64,000 bases of DNA from Antilocapra americana (GCA_007570785.1 ML664161.1:18477856-18541855); one strand, 5' to 3'; shown: positions 1 through 9,740, numbered from the stretch's first letter. Made by a program: numbers and translations. The notes: generated from the letters alone by a model not told the origin.

Positions 1-200
1 CTTCCCTGGTGGCTCAGTGGTGAAGAATCTACCTGCCAACGCAGGAAATATATTCAATCTCTGGATCTGGAAGATCCCCTGGAGAAGGAAATGGCAACCT
101 ACTGCAGTGTTTTTGCCTGGAAAATCCCATGGACAGAGGAAACTGGTGGACCACTGTCCATGGGATTGCAGAGTCTGACAAGACTTAGCAACTAAACAAC
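1..200 (+). mobile_element. Bov-tA SINE, cut by window start
   Basis: The copy opens with the tRNA-derived head (CTTCCCTGGTGGCTCAG) and runs through the BovB-derived body (GATCCCCTGGAGAAGGAAATGG, split here as head and tail, then the CCATGGACAGAGGA block) to a GACTTAGCAACTAA tail. Its first two bases lie outside the window. It is a non-autonomous retroposon presumed to be mobilised by BovB machinery. Divergence from typical copies is moderate. Confidence 0.93.
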
Positions 201-411
201 AATAACATTGAGATCTGTGGACTAATTTGATAGGATCAGGTAACAGAAGGTAGCATGCTAACTGAAGACTGAAATTTGGGGGGTGATAAAATGCTTTTAG
301 CTTCTTTAAAACCATGCAGAATCATGCTGGTGCTCTTAGTGTAGGTAGCAGAACAAGCATATTTCCCACAGGGCTATTGGTTAAATGGTTTTATATATGA
401 TATACAAATAG
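201..411. other. Unique spacer between two SINEs
   Basis: AT-rich DNA with no recognisable repeat or coding frame. Confidence 0.5.
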
Positions 412-614
412 TAGTGTTAGTCACTCAGTCATGTTCAGCTCTGCAATCCCAGGGACTGTGGCCTGCCAGGCTCCTCTGTCCATAGGATTTTCCAGGCAAG
501 AATATTGGAGTGGGTTGCCATTTCCTCCTCCAGGGGATCTTCCTGACTCACGGATCAAACCCACATCTCTTACTTGTTCTGCATTGGCAGGCAGGTTCTT
601 TACCACTAGCCCAT
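412..614 (-). mobile_element. Bov-tA SINE, antisense
   Basis: The reverse complement of the SINE is read left to right: TTAGTCACTCAGTCATG tail end first, then CCAGGCTCCTCTGTCCAT, CTCCAGGGGATCTTCCTGAC and finally the tRNA-derived head around CTTTACCACTAGCC. Short open frames here are translations of the SINE, not genes. Confidence 0.93.
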
Positions 615-2011
615 GATATACAGAGACAAATGGAAAAGCAAATGTTCTATTCAAGTTTGAAATCTCAGAAATCCTCGGGTCACCACCATCTTCAAATATT
701 GTTTTCCCAATGACTTTGGGAAAATTACTTAGTCTCTATACCTCAGCTTCTCAGTTGGTGAAAAGGAAACTGTTACAGTGTGATTAATTTATCTCCTAAG
801 GGGGTTGTTTATATTAATTAACTGCTATTAAGAGCTTTGAAGATGAGAAGTGCTAACTGGTTATGCCATGATTAGCCATGGAATAGTGGAATATGATAAC
901 TACTTCACTAGATAAATGACTAAACCTGATATGCACAAACTGTGAAATCTGTGGGAGGAGTAAAGACCTAGGGCAACAAGACAGCTGAAAAATCAATCTC
1001 ATCAATAACTATATTAGTTACACTTGAGTCTTGGTTTAATGGTTTCAACTATCTTCTGAAATGTATGTTTGAAATGTCACAGCACTGGCACCACATTTTG
1101 CTTTGTCACTACCCATAATGACATTTTTTTCTTGGACATATTTTCCCCATAAACCCAGCTAATCTACCTTGACTCATATTCTAAAAAGTTATCAATTATT
1201 CTCAATTACCCTTTGCATGTGCATTTACATACGCCTACAGACAACACATAAACTGCTGCGGTTGACAGGGCAGAACATTCTGCTTTTTATTTGTATTATT
1301 TGAAGCAAACCAAACACATTAGTGGAATATAAATGGCCACTGCTTTGAGCCAATGAATATTTAAGGATATTAATTTACTTCCTCTAATAGTCTTTAAGAC
1401 ATATTAAAAAAATTAACATATAGAACAAAAGAATAAAATATCAGACTTTAAGTTTGAGCTCTTGTTGAGGGCTGTTTTACAGTTGAGGGTATTATTACTT
1501 ATCTAGCTATGAGGGCATATTTTTGCAGAGTTTATTAGAATTTACCTTTAATTTTATAGCAAACTATAGCTGCAAAGCCAGCATGTCTTGGTCAGCATTT
1601 ATTGCATTGGCATATTTATTTCACATGTTAAAACTAAAGCTACAAGTTCTCTCTAAAGTTCTTTGAATTAGGATTCTTGGTAAAGCTTTAAAATGATATT
1701 TCATTCATGATATCATTCTGGGAACCTCCACTAGCATTCTAATGATTCACACATAATGTGCAATTCAATTTTGTTTTAAGACAATTCAAAAACTTAAACA
1801 TTTTTTTTTCAGTTTTTATTTCTAAGTTTTTTATGTATTTGCATCTTTATTTTTAAAAAAAGATTTAGGGCAGACTCCTTTAAGAAGGAAAATACATACT
1901 TTATATTGCAATTTGTTCCTTAACACTTTTATTTGGAGTGGAATATGAGAAAGAACAAATTTAAATTAATTCTCATTTCAAAAACAACCACTGAATACTT
2001 AATATTCAAGC
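615..2011. other. Repeat-poor AT-rich DNA
   Basis: No gene and no recognisable young repeat. The stretch is AT-rich with short homopolymer runs near 1801-1865. It holds the left arm (1534-1568) of a 35-bp perfect inverted repeat whose partner is at 4102-4136. Confidence 0.6.
1534..1568 (+). repeat. Left arm of 35-bp perfect inverted repeat
   Basis: These 35 bases are the exact reverse complement of 4102-4136. The similarity stops abruptly on both sides, so this is not part of a longer shared repeat. The two arms bracket the minus-strand BovB and a MIR, about 2.5 kb apart. See the findings for interpretation. Confidence 0.97.
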
Positions 2012-3852
2012 TTCAGTTCAGTTGTCCAGTTGTGTCCAACTCCTTGCAACCCCATGAACTGCAGCATGCCAGGCCTCCCTGTCCATCACCAAATCCCAGA
2101 GCTTACCCAAACTCATGTCCATCGAGTCGGTGATGCCATCCAGCCATCTAAGCCTCTGTTGTCTCCTTCTCCTCCTTCCTCCAATCCTTCTCAGCATCAG
2201 GGTCTTTTCCAGTGAGTCAGCTCTTCACATCAGGTGGCCAAAGTATTTGAATTTTAGCTTCAACATCAGTTCTTCCAATGAACACCCAGGACTGGTCTCC
2301 TTTAGGATGGACTGGTTGGATCTCCTTGCAGTTCAAGAGACTCTCAAGACTCTTCTCCAACAACAAAGTACAAAAGCATCAATTCTTCGGTGTTCAGCTT
2401 TCTTCACCGTCCAATTCTCACATTGATACTGGAAAAACTACTGGAAAAATCATAGCCTTGACTAGACGGACCTTTGTTGGCAAAGTAATATCTCTGCATT
2501 TTAATATGTTATCTAGGTTGGTCATAACTTTCCTTCCAAGGAGTAAGCATCTTTTAATTTCATGGCTGCAATCACCATTTGCAGTGATTTCGGAGCTCCC
2601 CAAAATAAAGTCTGACACTGTTTCCACTGTTTCCCCATCTATTTGCCATGAAGTAATGGGACCAGATGCCATGATCTTAGTTTTCTGAATGCTGAGCTTT
2701 AAGCCAATTTTTTTACTCTCCTCTTTCACTTTCATCAAAAGGCTTCTTAGTTCCTCTTCACTTTCTGCCATAAGGGTGGTGTCATCTGCATATCTGAGGT
2801 TATTGAGATTTCTCCCGGCAATATTGATTCCAGCTTGTGCTTCTTCCAGCCCAATGTTTCTCATGGTGTACTCTGCATATAAGTTAAATAAGCAGGGTGA
2901 CAATATATAGCCTTGACGTACTCCTTTTCCTATTTGGAACCAGTAGCATGTGAGATGAGTGCAATTGTGCGGTAGTTCGAGCATTCTTTGGCATTGCCCT
3001 TCTTTGGGACTGGAATGAAAACTGACCATTTCCAGTCCTGTGGCCATTGCTGAGTTTTCCAAATTTGTTGGCATATTTAGTACAACACTTTCACAGCATC
3101 ATCTTTCAGGATTTGAAATAGCTCAACTGGAAATCCATCACCTCCACTAGCTTTGTTCATAGTGCTCCTTCCTAAGGCCCACTTGACTTCACATTCCAGG
3201 ATGTCTGGCTCTAGCTGAGTAATTACACCATCATGATTATCTGGGTGGTGAAGATCTTTTTTGTACAGTTCTTCTGTGTATTCTTGCCACTTCTTAATCT
3301 CTTCTGCTTCTGTTAGGTCCATACCATTTCTGTCCTTTATTGAGCCCATCTTTGCATGAAATGTTCCCTTGGTGCCTCTAATTTTGTTGAAGAGATCTCT
3401 AGTTTTTCCCATTCTGTTGTTTTCCTCTGTTTCTTTGCATTGGTTGCTGAGGAAGGCTTTCTTATCTCTCCTTGCTGTTCTTTGGAACTCTGCATTCAGA
3501 TGGGAATATCTTTCCATTTCTACTTTGCTTTTCACTTCTCTTCTTTTCACAGCTATTTGTAAGGCGTCCTCAGACAGCCATTTTGCTTTTTGGCATTTCT
3601 TTTCCAGGAGGGTGGTCTTAATCCCTGTCTCTGGTACAATGTCACGGATCTCCGTCCATAGTTCATCAGGCACTCTGTCTATCAGATCTAGTCCCTTAAA
3701 TCTATTTCTCACTTCCACTCTATAATCATAAGGGATTTGATTTAGGTCATACCTGAATGGTCTAGTGGTTTTCCCTATTTTCTTCAATTTAAGTCTGAAT
3801 TTGGCAATAAGGAGTTCACCATCTGAGCCACAGTTAGATTCCGGTCTTGTCA
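2012..3852 (-). mobile_element. BovB LINE (RTE), 5' truncated, antisense
   Basis: The left edge (TTCAGTTCAGTTGTCC) is the reverse complement of the BovB 3' terminus; the right edge lies just after the endonuclease domain, so the 5' half is missing. Relative to other copies in the window, roughly 300 bp are deleted at about 2946-2949, where CCAGT joins AGCATGTGAG. That removes the reverse-transcriptase block containing the YAKAFD motif. With the plus-strand copy at 4.3-5.4 kb it forms a head-to-head inverted pair. Confidence 0.95.
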
Positions 3853-3853
3853 C
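2418..3853 (-). pseudogene. Broken BovB ORF2 (reverse transcriptase)
   Basis: Two open segments cover the C-terminal edge of the endonuclease, the linker and part of the reverse transcriptase. The first ends at a premature TAA (3077-3079); the second is read in another frame up to the deletion near 2948 and then runs through the YADD catalytic motif (near 2780-2795) into the C-terminal region. RT motif A (F-x-DYAKAFD) is missing because of the deletion, so even a repaired frame could not encode active enzyme. It is a dead-on-arrival retroposon copy, not a host gene. Confidence 0.9.
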
Positions 3854-3879
3854 GCTTAAGAGGTGTTAAGTAGTAAAAA

Positions 3880-4060
3880 GAATGCCCAATTTAGAGTTAG
3901 AAAACCTGATTTTACATCCTCTGAAACTTTCATGGCAGTGCAACTCTGACAAATCATTCAACCTTAGTATTTCCATTTATAAACTGAGAATAATAATACC
4001 TTCCTTATAGATTTACTCTAAGGAATAAATGACCAGTGCTTATGAGAGAGTCCCTGTTAT
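3880..4060 (+). mobile_element. MIR SINE
   Basis: The MIR core is recognisable: an 'AGTTAGAAAACCTGATTTTA' segment, a CTCTGACAAATCATTCAACC block and AAACTGAGAATAATAATACC, which match the middle and 3' part of MIR. It predates the ruminant repeats around it. Confidence 0.8.
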
Positions 4061-4083
4061 CCGGTAGCCACTATACACCTAGT

Positions 4084-4136
4084 TTTTATAGCAAACAATT
4101 TTATAGTTTGCTATAAAATTAAAGGTAAATTCTAAT
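4084..4136. repeat. Local hairpin plus right arm of 35-bp inverted repeat
   Basis: Bases 4085-4097 and 4107-4119 form a perfect 13-bp stem around a 9-base AT loop. The distal side overlaps 4102-4136, which is the exact reverse complement of 1534-1568. The same short motif (TTTATAGCAAAC) thus occurs three times: direct at about 1552, direct at about 4086 and inverted at about 4107. This pattern suggests templated repair or replication template switching. Confidence 0.95.
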
Positions 4137-4286
4137 GAACTGTACAGCAATATGACCTTTATTTATCCTCTTTGTTCAGTAGAATCCACTAGAGATCCCT
4201 GCCAAAGTGCCGTTACAGATTTTCTAAAAGCTCAGGTTTGCATCACTGCTATGTTTCTAAGAATAGTTCATTCTTGAATAATTTCT

Positions 4287-5426
4287 ACAACTGGATTATA
4301 GAAAAAGCAAGAGGGTTCCAGAAAAACATCTACTTCTGCTTTATTGACTATGCCAAAGCCTTTGACTGTGTGGAACACAATAAATTGTGGAAAATTCTGA
4401 AAGAGACTGGAATACCAGACCATCTGACCTGTCTCTTGAGAAACCTGTATGCAGGTCAGGAAGCAACAGTTAGAACTGGCCATGGAACAACAGACTGGTT
4501 CCAAATAAGAAAAGGAGTACGTCAAGGCTGTATATTATCACCCTACTCATTTAACTTATATGCAGAGTACATCATGAGAAACTCTGGGCTGGAAGAAGCA
4601 CAATATTGCCAGAAGAAATCTCAATAACCTCAGATATGCAGATGATGCCACCCTTATGGCAGAAAGTGAAGAGAAAATAAAAAGCCTCTTGCTGAAAGTG
4701 AAAGAGGAGAGTGAAAAAGTTGGCTTAAGGCCCAACATCAAGAAAATTAAGATCATGGCATCTGGTCCCATCACTTCACGGCAAATAGATGGGGAAACAG
4801 TGGAAAAAGTGTCAGACTTTATTTTGGGGGGCTCCAAAATCACTGTAGATGGTGATTGCAGCCATGAAATAGAAAGACGCTTACTCCTTGGAAGGAAAGT
4901 TATGGCCAACCTGGATAGCATATTAAAAAGCAGAGATATTACTTTGCCAACAAAGGCCCATCTAGTCAAGGCTATGGTTTTTCCAGTAGTCATGTATGGA
5001 TGTGAGAGTTGGACAGTGAAAAAGGCTGAGTGCCAAAGAATTGATGCTTTTGAACTGTGGTATTGTAGAAGACTCTTGAGAGTCCCTTGGACTGCAAGGA
5101 AATCCAACAAGTCCATCCTAAAGGAGATCAGTCCTGAGTGTTTATTGGAAGGACTGATATTGAAGCTGAAACTGTAATACTTTGGCCACCTCATGCGAAG
5201 AGTTGACTCATTGGAAAAGACCCTAATGCTGGGAAGGATTGGGGGCAGGAGGAGAAGGGGACAACAGAGGATGAGATGGTTGGATGGCATCACCGACTCA
5301 ATGGACATGGGTTTGGGTAGACTCCGGGAATTGATGATGGACGGGGAGGCCTGGTGTGCTGCGGTTCATGGGGTCGCAAACAGTCAGACATGACTGAGTG
5401 ACTGAACTAAACTGAACTGAACTGTA
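4287..5426 (+). mobile_element. BovB LINE, 3' part, sense
   Basis: The copy begins within the reverse-transcriptase region (CTGGATTATAGAAAAAGCAAG) and ends with the typical BovB terminus GAGTGACTGAACTAAACTGAACTG. It retains the YAKAFD block near 4345 and the YADD block near 4634. It faces away from the minus copy at 2.0-3.85 kb, so about 0.9 kb of the two can pair as an inverted repeat. Confidence 0.95.
4308..5393 (+). pseudogene. Decayed BovB reverse transcriptase fragment
   Basis: The frame covers RT motif A (DYAKAFD), the VRQG..LSP block and, after a small deletion near 4603 that shifts the frame and produces a stop at 4625-4627, the YADD block and the C-terminal region. A nonsense change at about 5175 (CTGTAATAC in place of CTCCAATAC) gives another stop. 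The endonuclease is absent. The opposite strand of this region is also open for about 250 codons, a composition shadow seen in several BovB copies here. Confidence 0.88.
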
Positions 5427-6197
5427 GCTTTTTTTTGCTGTGAGTCATAACATTCATATTAAAAGTGAATTTGTTTTTAAAGAATTTAATCTTAAGAAAA
5501 AAAAAAGTTCATTGCAAATGTTCCTTCAGTTGAGAAAGATTTCAATGATACAAAATCTGTTTGGGTAGTTTATTACTGCTTTTTAAAAATTGTAAGTTTA
5601 ACAAAAAGGTAAGGTTGCAGAATAGTGAGCTGAGGATATGACTGTGTGATGTGGGTTTGTTTCATGACTTAAACTTTTCCATTTAATTTGTGTGTCTCTG
5701 AATCCACCATTTTCAGGCTCCAGCTACTATTTCAAGGAAGAAAACACCAGTCCTCTAGAACAAATGACAAGGAAATCCTCATCTAATCTTCAAAAGAGAG
5801 AGAAAGGAATGGGGAAGTGCATAAACCTAACAGAGGAATAAGTCTTTCTGGAATACAAGCTCAAATAAATATTTGAACAGGAATGCTATCCGCGTGTGTG
5901 TAGCGGAAAGTCAGTCAGTTTCAGGCAGCACATTTTGGCAGCCTGACCTGTTGACTTTATCACCTTGGGATCACTGGGCTTTCAGACGCCTTCCAGCGGG
6001 CATCACCCGACGCATGCGCACACTTATATCCCAGAGGGGAGGAGGCAGGCCAAGGCCTGTTAACGACACTCAGGAACATCCTGGAATCAAGACCTCCCTT
6101 GCCCAGACACATTTCTTGGACCTCCCTCTTCAACTCTCCAACCTGGTTTTGAACCACTCTCCATCAAATGCTATTTTAGATGCCTCTATTATTAATA
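5427..6197. other. Unique DNA with a CpG-clustered patch
   Basis: No repeat recognised. Bases 5889-6064 hold nine CpG dinucleotides, unusual against the CpG-poor surroundings, and include CGCATGCGCA (6011-6020), close to the NRF1 binding consensus. A 112-codon open frame (5873-6211) spans the patch but resembles no family I know and ends in a SINE, so I do not call a gene. Confidence 0.55.
6011..6020. promoter_or_regulatory. Possible NRF1-like site
   Basis: CGCATGCGCA resembles the palindromic NRF1 consensus (GCGCATGCGC). It lies in the CpG-clustered patch. No TATA box, initiator or gene was found next to it, so a promoter is only a possibility. Confidence 0.3.
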
Positions 6198-6404
6198 TTG
6201 GCTTTTGGTAGCTCAGATGTCGAAGAATCTTCCTTCAATACAGAAGACCCAGATTTGATCCAGGTCAGGAAGATCCCCTGGAGGAAGAAATGGCATCCCA
6301 CTCCTGTATGCTTTCCTGGAGAATCCCATGGACAGAGGACCCTGGCAGGCTACAGTCCATGGGGTCACAAAGAGTCAGACATGACAGAGCAACTAACACA
6401 CACA
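6198..6404 (+). mobile_element. Bov-tA SINE with 11-bp target-site duplication
   Basis: A diverged sense copy with head GGCTTTTGGTAGCTCAGA and tail CAGACATGACAGAGCAACTAAC. It is flanked by the exact direct repeat TATTATTAATA at 6187-6197 and 6405-6415, which fixes the insertion boundaries. Confidence 0.93.
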
Positions 6405-6415
6405 TATTATTAATA

Positions 6416-6705
6416 CATCACTGGAAGTCAGAATTCTCTTCAGAACACATAGAATTGACAATATTTCTTCACCAGATTGAATTCTACTTTCCTCTTTTTA
6501 TTTTTATGCTACAACTCCACACATTTGGATTGAGAGGAAAGGAAAGAGACCAGTTCAAGTTTTTGAGAGTCTGGATTGCAGGCTATATGGCAAAGAAGAG
6601 TGGACTGACTGCCTGGTAAGTATAGATCTTTAACAAGTTCCGTTTATTCATATACTTCATGAGACAGGTTAAAATGCCATTTTGGAGATAGCTTAACAAG
6701 CCCAA
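6416..6705. other. Unique spacer
   Basis: AT-rich DNA without recognisable repeat or gene. Confidence 0.5.
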
Positions 6706-6928
6706 GAGTCTCTTGATGAAAGTGAAAGAGGAGAGTGAAAAAGTTGGCTTAAAGCTCAACATTCAAAAAACTAAGATCATGGCATCTGGTCCCATCATTT
6801 CATGGCAAATAGATGGGAAAATAGTGGAAACAGTGACAGATTTTATTTTTTTGGGCTCCAAAATCACTGCAGATGGTGACTGCTGCCATGAAATTAAGAC
6901 ACTTGCTCCTCAGAAGAAAAGTTATGAC

Positions 6929-6962
6929 CAACCCTAACCCTAACCATAAATCCTAACCCTAA
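6929..6962 (+). repeat. Short interstitial telomere-like repeat in BovB
   Basis: Consecutive CCCTAA units (AACCCTAACCCTAACC, one degenerate unit, then TCCTAACCCTAA) sit where the other BovB copies read GACCAACCTAGACAGC. CCCTAA is the C-rich vertebrate telomere strand. The tract is followed by a T-run and a duplicated ATTAAAAAGC, so the site looks like a repaired break. Confidence 0.9.
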
Positions 6963-7021
6963 TTTTTTTGGCTTATTAAAAAGCATATTAAAAAGCAGAG
7001 ATATTACTTTGCCAACAAAGG

Positions 7022-7223
7022 GTGGCTCAGACAGTAAAGTGTCTCCCTGCAATGTGGGAGACATGGGTTTGACCCCTGGGTCAGGAAGATCCCCTGGAGA
7101 AGGAAATGGCAACCCACTCTAGTACTCTGGCCTGGAAAATCCCATGGACAGAGGAGCCTGGTGGGCTATAGTTCATGGAGTCATAAAGAGTCGGACATGA
7201 CTGAGGGACTTCACTTTCACTTT
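7022..7223 (+). mobile_element. Bov-tA SINE nested in BovB
   Basis: A sense Bov-tA, slightly truncated at the head (starts GTGGCTCAG), lies between exact copies of CAACAAAGG (7013-7021 and 7224-7232). That nonamer belongs to the host BovB, so the SINE is younger than the LINE. Confidence 0.95.
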
Positions 7224-7678
7224 CAACAAAGGTCCATCTAGTCAAAGCTATAGTTTTTCCAGTAGCCATGTATGGATGTGAGAGTTGGACTATAAAGAAA
7301 GCTGAGTGCTATTAAACTGTGGTGTTGGAGAAAACTCTTGAGAGTCTCTTGGACTGCAAGGAGATCCAACCGGTCCATCCTAAAGGAAATCAGTCCTGAA
7401 TATTCATTGCAAGGACTGATGTTGAAGCTGAAACTCCAATACCTTGGCCACCTGATGTGAAGAACTGACTCATCTGAAAAGACCCTGATGCTGGGAAAGA
7501 TTGAAGGCAGGAGGAGAAGGGGACGACAGAGGATGAGGTGGTTGAATGGCATCATCAACTCAATGGAGATGAGTTTGAGTAAACTCAGAGAGTTGGCAGT
7601 GGACAGGGAGGCCTGGCATGCTGCAGTCCATGGGGTCACAAAGGGTCGGACATGACTGAGTGACTGAACTGAATTGAA

Positions 7679-8431
7679 CTAACAATCATAAAGGTGGACA
7701 CTGCCCAGGTTACCCTCTGATTGGTTGGTGAGTTCAAGAAGGAAGGAAGTGGTTTCAGGAGATGATTTCTGAAGGCAGATGATTCTGCTTGGTACCCAGG
7801 ATGAAGAGTCCCACCACCAGTGGCCCCACTACCATGATCTGATACGATAAATGCCCAAAAGTTACCTTAAAAAATGTCATTATATTCTCATATAAAATAA
7901 AAATGCCAGAAACAAATTGTTGTCTAAATGGGAACCATCTGTTGTTTATAGGTATTTTTAGATATTTGCAATGTTTTCAGAAAATAGTTTTGTCTGCTTT
8001 TTGAAAGTTACTCTACAATGAAAATGTTTATGTTGTGTGTTTCTCTTTAGCTCACCTCCCTCAGCCTTTTAACTTTCAGAGACTAATAATTTTAATTATT
8101 ATTATTATTTTTATAAGAAAGTAACAAATCACTGTGTGCCATTCACACTTTGATCTGTATGCCTTCCTGAACTGAATCACTATACTCAACATATACTTTA
8201 TTCTTCCAGGTTAACTTTGGGAGAGCTTATTTTCAATGGTCAAGAGTTTTAAAAGTAGTGAGTACAATGTTTATACTAATAACCAGTACTCAGGTAATTA
8301 GTCAGAGTAAAGGCTGGATAAATTACCAATTTTAAAATGAGAAGAATAGTTTTATTCTTGCAAGGCGTTCACCCATATTTGCAAAACTAGGATCTAGTGA
8401 ATCTGTCCTTGACTTCATGGATGAATTGTGA
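7679..8431. other. Unique AT-rich DNA
   Basis: No gene or repeat beyond a short ATT run near 8094-8112. Confidence 0.5.
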
Positions 8432-8514
8432 GGTTTTTATCAGGTTGATGGGATTATATGAGATAACATCTGTAAAGTGCTGAACACAGAGTCTGGCACA
8501 CAGGAAGCACAAAA
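8432..8514 (+). mobile_element. MIR SINE, 3' part
   Basis: GGATTATATGAGATAACATCTGTAAAGTGCT style sequence followed by CTGGCACACAGGAAGC matches the MIR 3' region. The Bov-tA at 8515 is inserted directly after it. Confidence 0.75.
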
Positions 8515-8722
8515 GGCTTCCCAGGTGGCTCAGTGGTAAAGAATCTGCCTGCCAAGCAGGAGATGTGGGTTCAATCCCTGGGTCGGAAAGATCCCCTGGT
8601 GGAAGAAATGGCAACCCACTCCAGTATTCTTGCCTGGGAAATCCCATGTGCAGAGAAACCTAGTGGGCTACAGTCACACAAAGAGTCACCCAAATGGGGT
8701 CACAAAGAGTCGGACACAACAA
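8515..8722 (+). mobile_element. Bov-tA SINE
   Basis: A sense copy from GGCTTCCCAGGTGGCTCAG to GAGTCGGACACAACAACAAAT. The 3' part carries an extra, partly duplicated CACAAAGAGTC segment (8675-8712), probably a small internal duplication. Confidence 0.95.
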
Positions 8723-9009
8723 CAAATAAAATCAGTTATAATAGTGTTAAAACAATCCTCTGGGTTTCATTCTGATCAAAAGGAGGGAGAAGTTGAAGAC
8801 AGTGTCAACCACTACCCCTGTAGCTTTTTTTTGCTGTGTTCCAGTGTGTGTTACGTATTACTCTGGAACTGCTTGGATCACTATGGAAAGTTCTCCCTCC
8901 TTACTATTCACATTTACTGTGGAGGGATGGTCCAACACAGTACTTCTCAGAGGCCATTGACTTGCCTTGTTCACTAACCATATGTCAGTAAGAATAGTGT
9001 GAGCTTAAA
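8723..9009. other. Unique spacer
   Basis: Unremarkable sequence. Positions 8819-8839 are identical to 5422-5442, a 21-base match containing a T8 run. Confidence 0.5.
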
Positions 9010-9215
9010 GGCTTCCCAGGTGGCTCAGTGGTAACGAATCTGCCTGGCAATGCAGGAGATATGGGAGACTCAGGTTCGACCCCAGGGTAGGTAAGATCCC
9101 CTGGAGGAGGAAAAGGCAACCCACTCCAGTATTCTCCCCTGGAGAATCCCATGGACAGAGGAACTTTGTGGGCTGCAGTCCATGGGGGTGCAAATGACTG
9201 AGCAACTGAGCATGC
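9010..9215 (+). mobile_element. Bov-tA SINE
   Basis: A sense copy from GGCTTCCCAGGTGGCTCAG to GAGCAACTGAGCATGC, with a small insertion in the head (GGGAGACTCAGG). Confidence 0.95.
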
Positions 9216-9723
9216 ACGCACTGACAGAAGGATGGATTCTGGGGGTATGTCATCATTTTGGTTCCCCCAAAATCCAGAGCAGTCTTAGCTGGCAGCTTCC
9301 CTCCATCCAGGCTTAAGGGTTTCCCAGGATATTGTCATAGTTCACAACTCACTTCACTATCCTGCCTCTCTTCTTAAGAACTACAGCTTCCAGTGGTTGC
9401 TCTAGACTGGCAGATGGGCTGAACTCTGAAATGATGTTTTACAAGAAGGCAGTTCTTGCTGTGGCTGGATTTATATTACAGAAGCTTCATTGGGGAGGCA
9501 CATTGTTCAAACTTGTGTGTTGGAGGGAATAGGGAGAAGAGGCAGTAATATGGCTGCCCAGCCTGAAACTGGCCCATATCCTAAACTGTCAATAACTTTT
9601 CCAAAAGTGAGCTCCAGTAGCCGACAACCTCAAGGTGAGCTTGAGGACTTAGCAGCAATGTCAGGTCCCATCAGGGTCTGAAACATCTCCAGAGGCATTT
9701 GGTCTGCAAACTCAGTGAGCAGC
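9216..9723. other. Unique DNA
   Basis: No recognised repeat or gene. A 63-codon frame at 9490-9681 has no family resemblance. Confidence 0.5.
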
Positions 9724-9740
9724 CATCCACCTCACTTTTG

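Larger units (their letters stand above)
6706..7678 (+). mobile_element. BovB LINE 3' part, interrupted twice
   Basis: It begins at the sequence just after the YADD block (CTCTTGATGAAAGTGAAAG) and ends at GAGTGACTGAACTGAATTGAAC. The copy is interrupted by a telomere-like tract (6929-6962) with a local duplication of ATTAAAAAGC, and by a Bov-tA SINE (7022-7223). All reading frames are broken. Confidence 0.93.

Noticed and set aside
2012..3852. 35-bp inverted repeat as terminal inverted repeats of a DNA transposon
   Set aside because: The arms lie hundreds of bases from the BovB and MIR ends, no target-site duplication flanks them, and there is no transposase; templated repair fits better.
4556..5308. 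Minus-strand open frame of 250 codons
   Set aside because: It is the antisense of the BovB reverse transcriptase. The same antisense frame recurs in other BovB copies (for example 23395-23832, 25267-26031), so it reflects base composition and not a gene.
8515..8600. tRNA gene
   Set aside because: The box A/B-like head belongs to Bov-tA, a tRNA-derived SINE. No copy in the window keeps a tRNA cloverleaf, so no functional tRNA is called.
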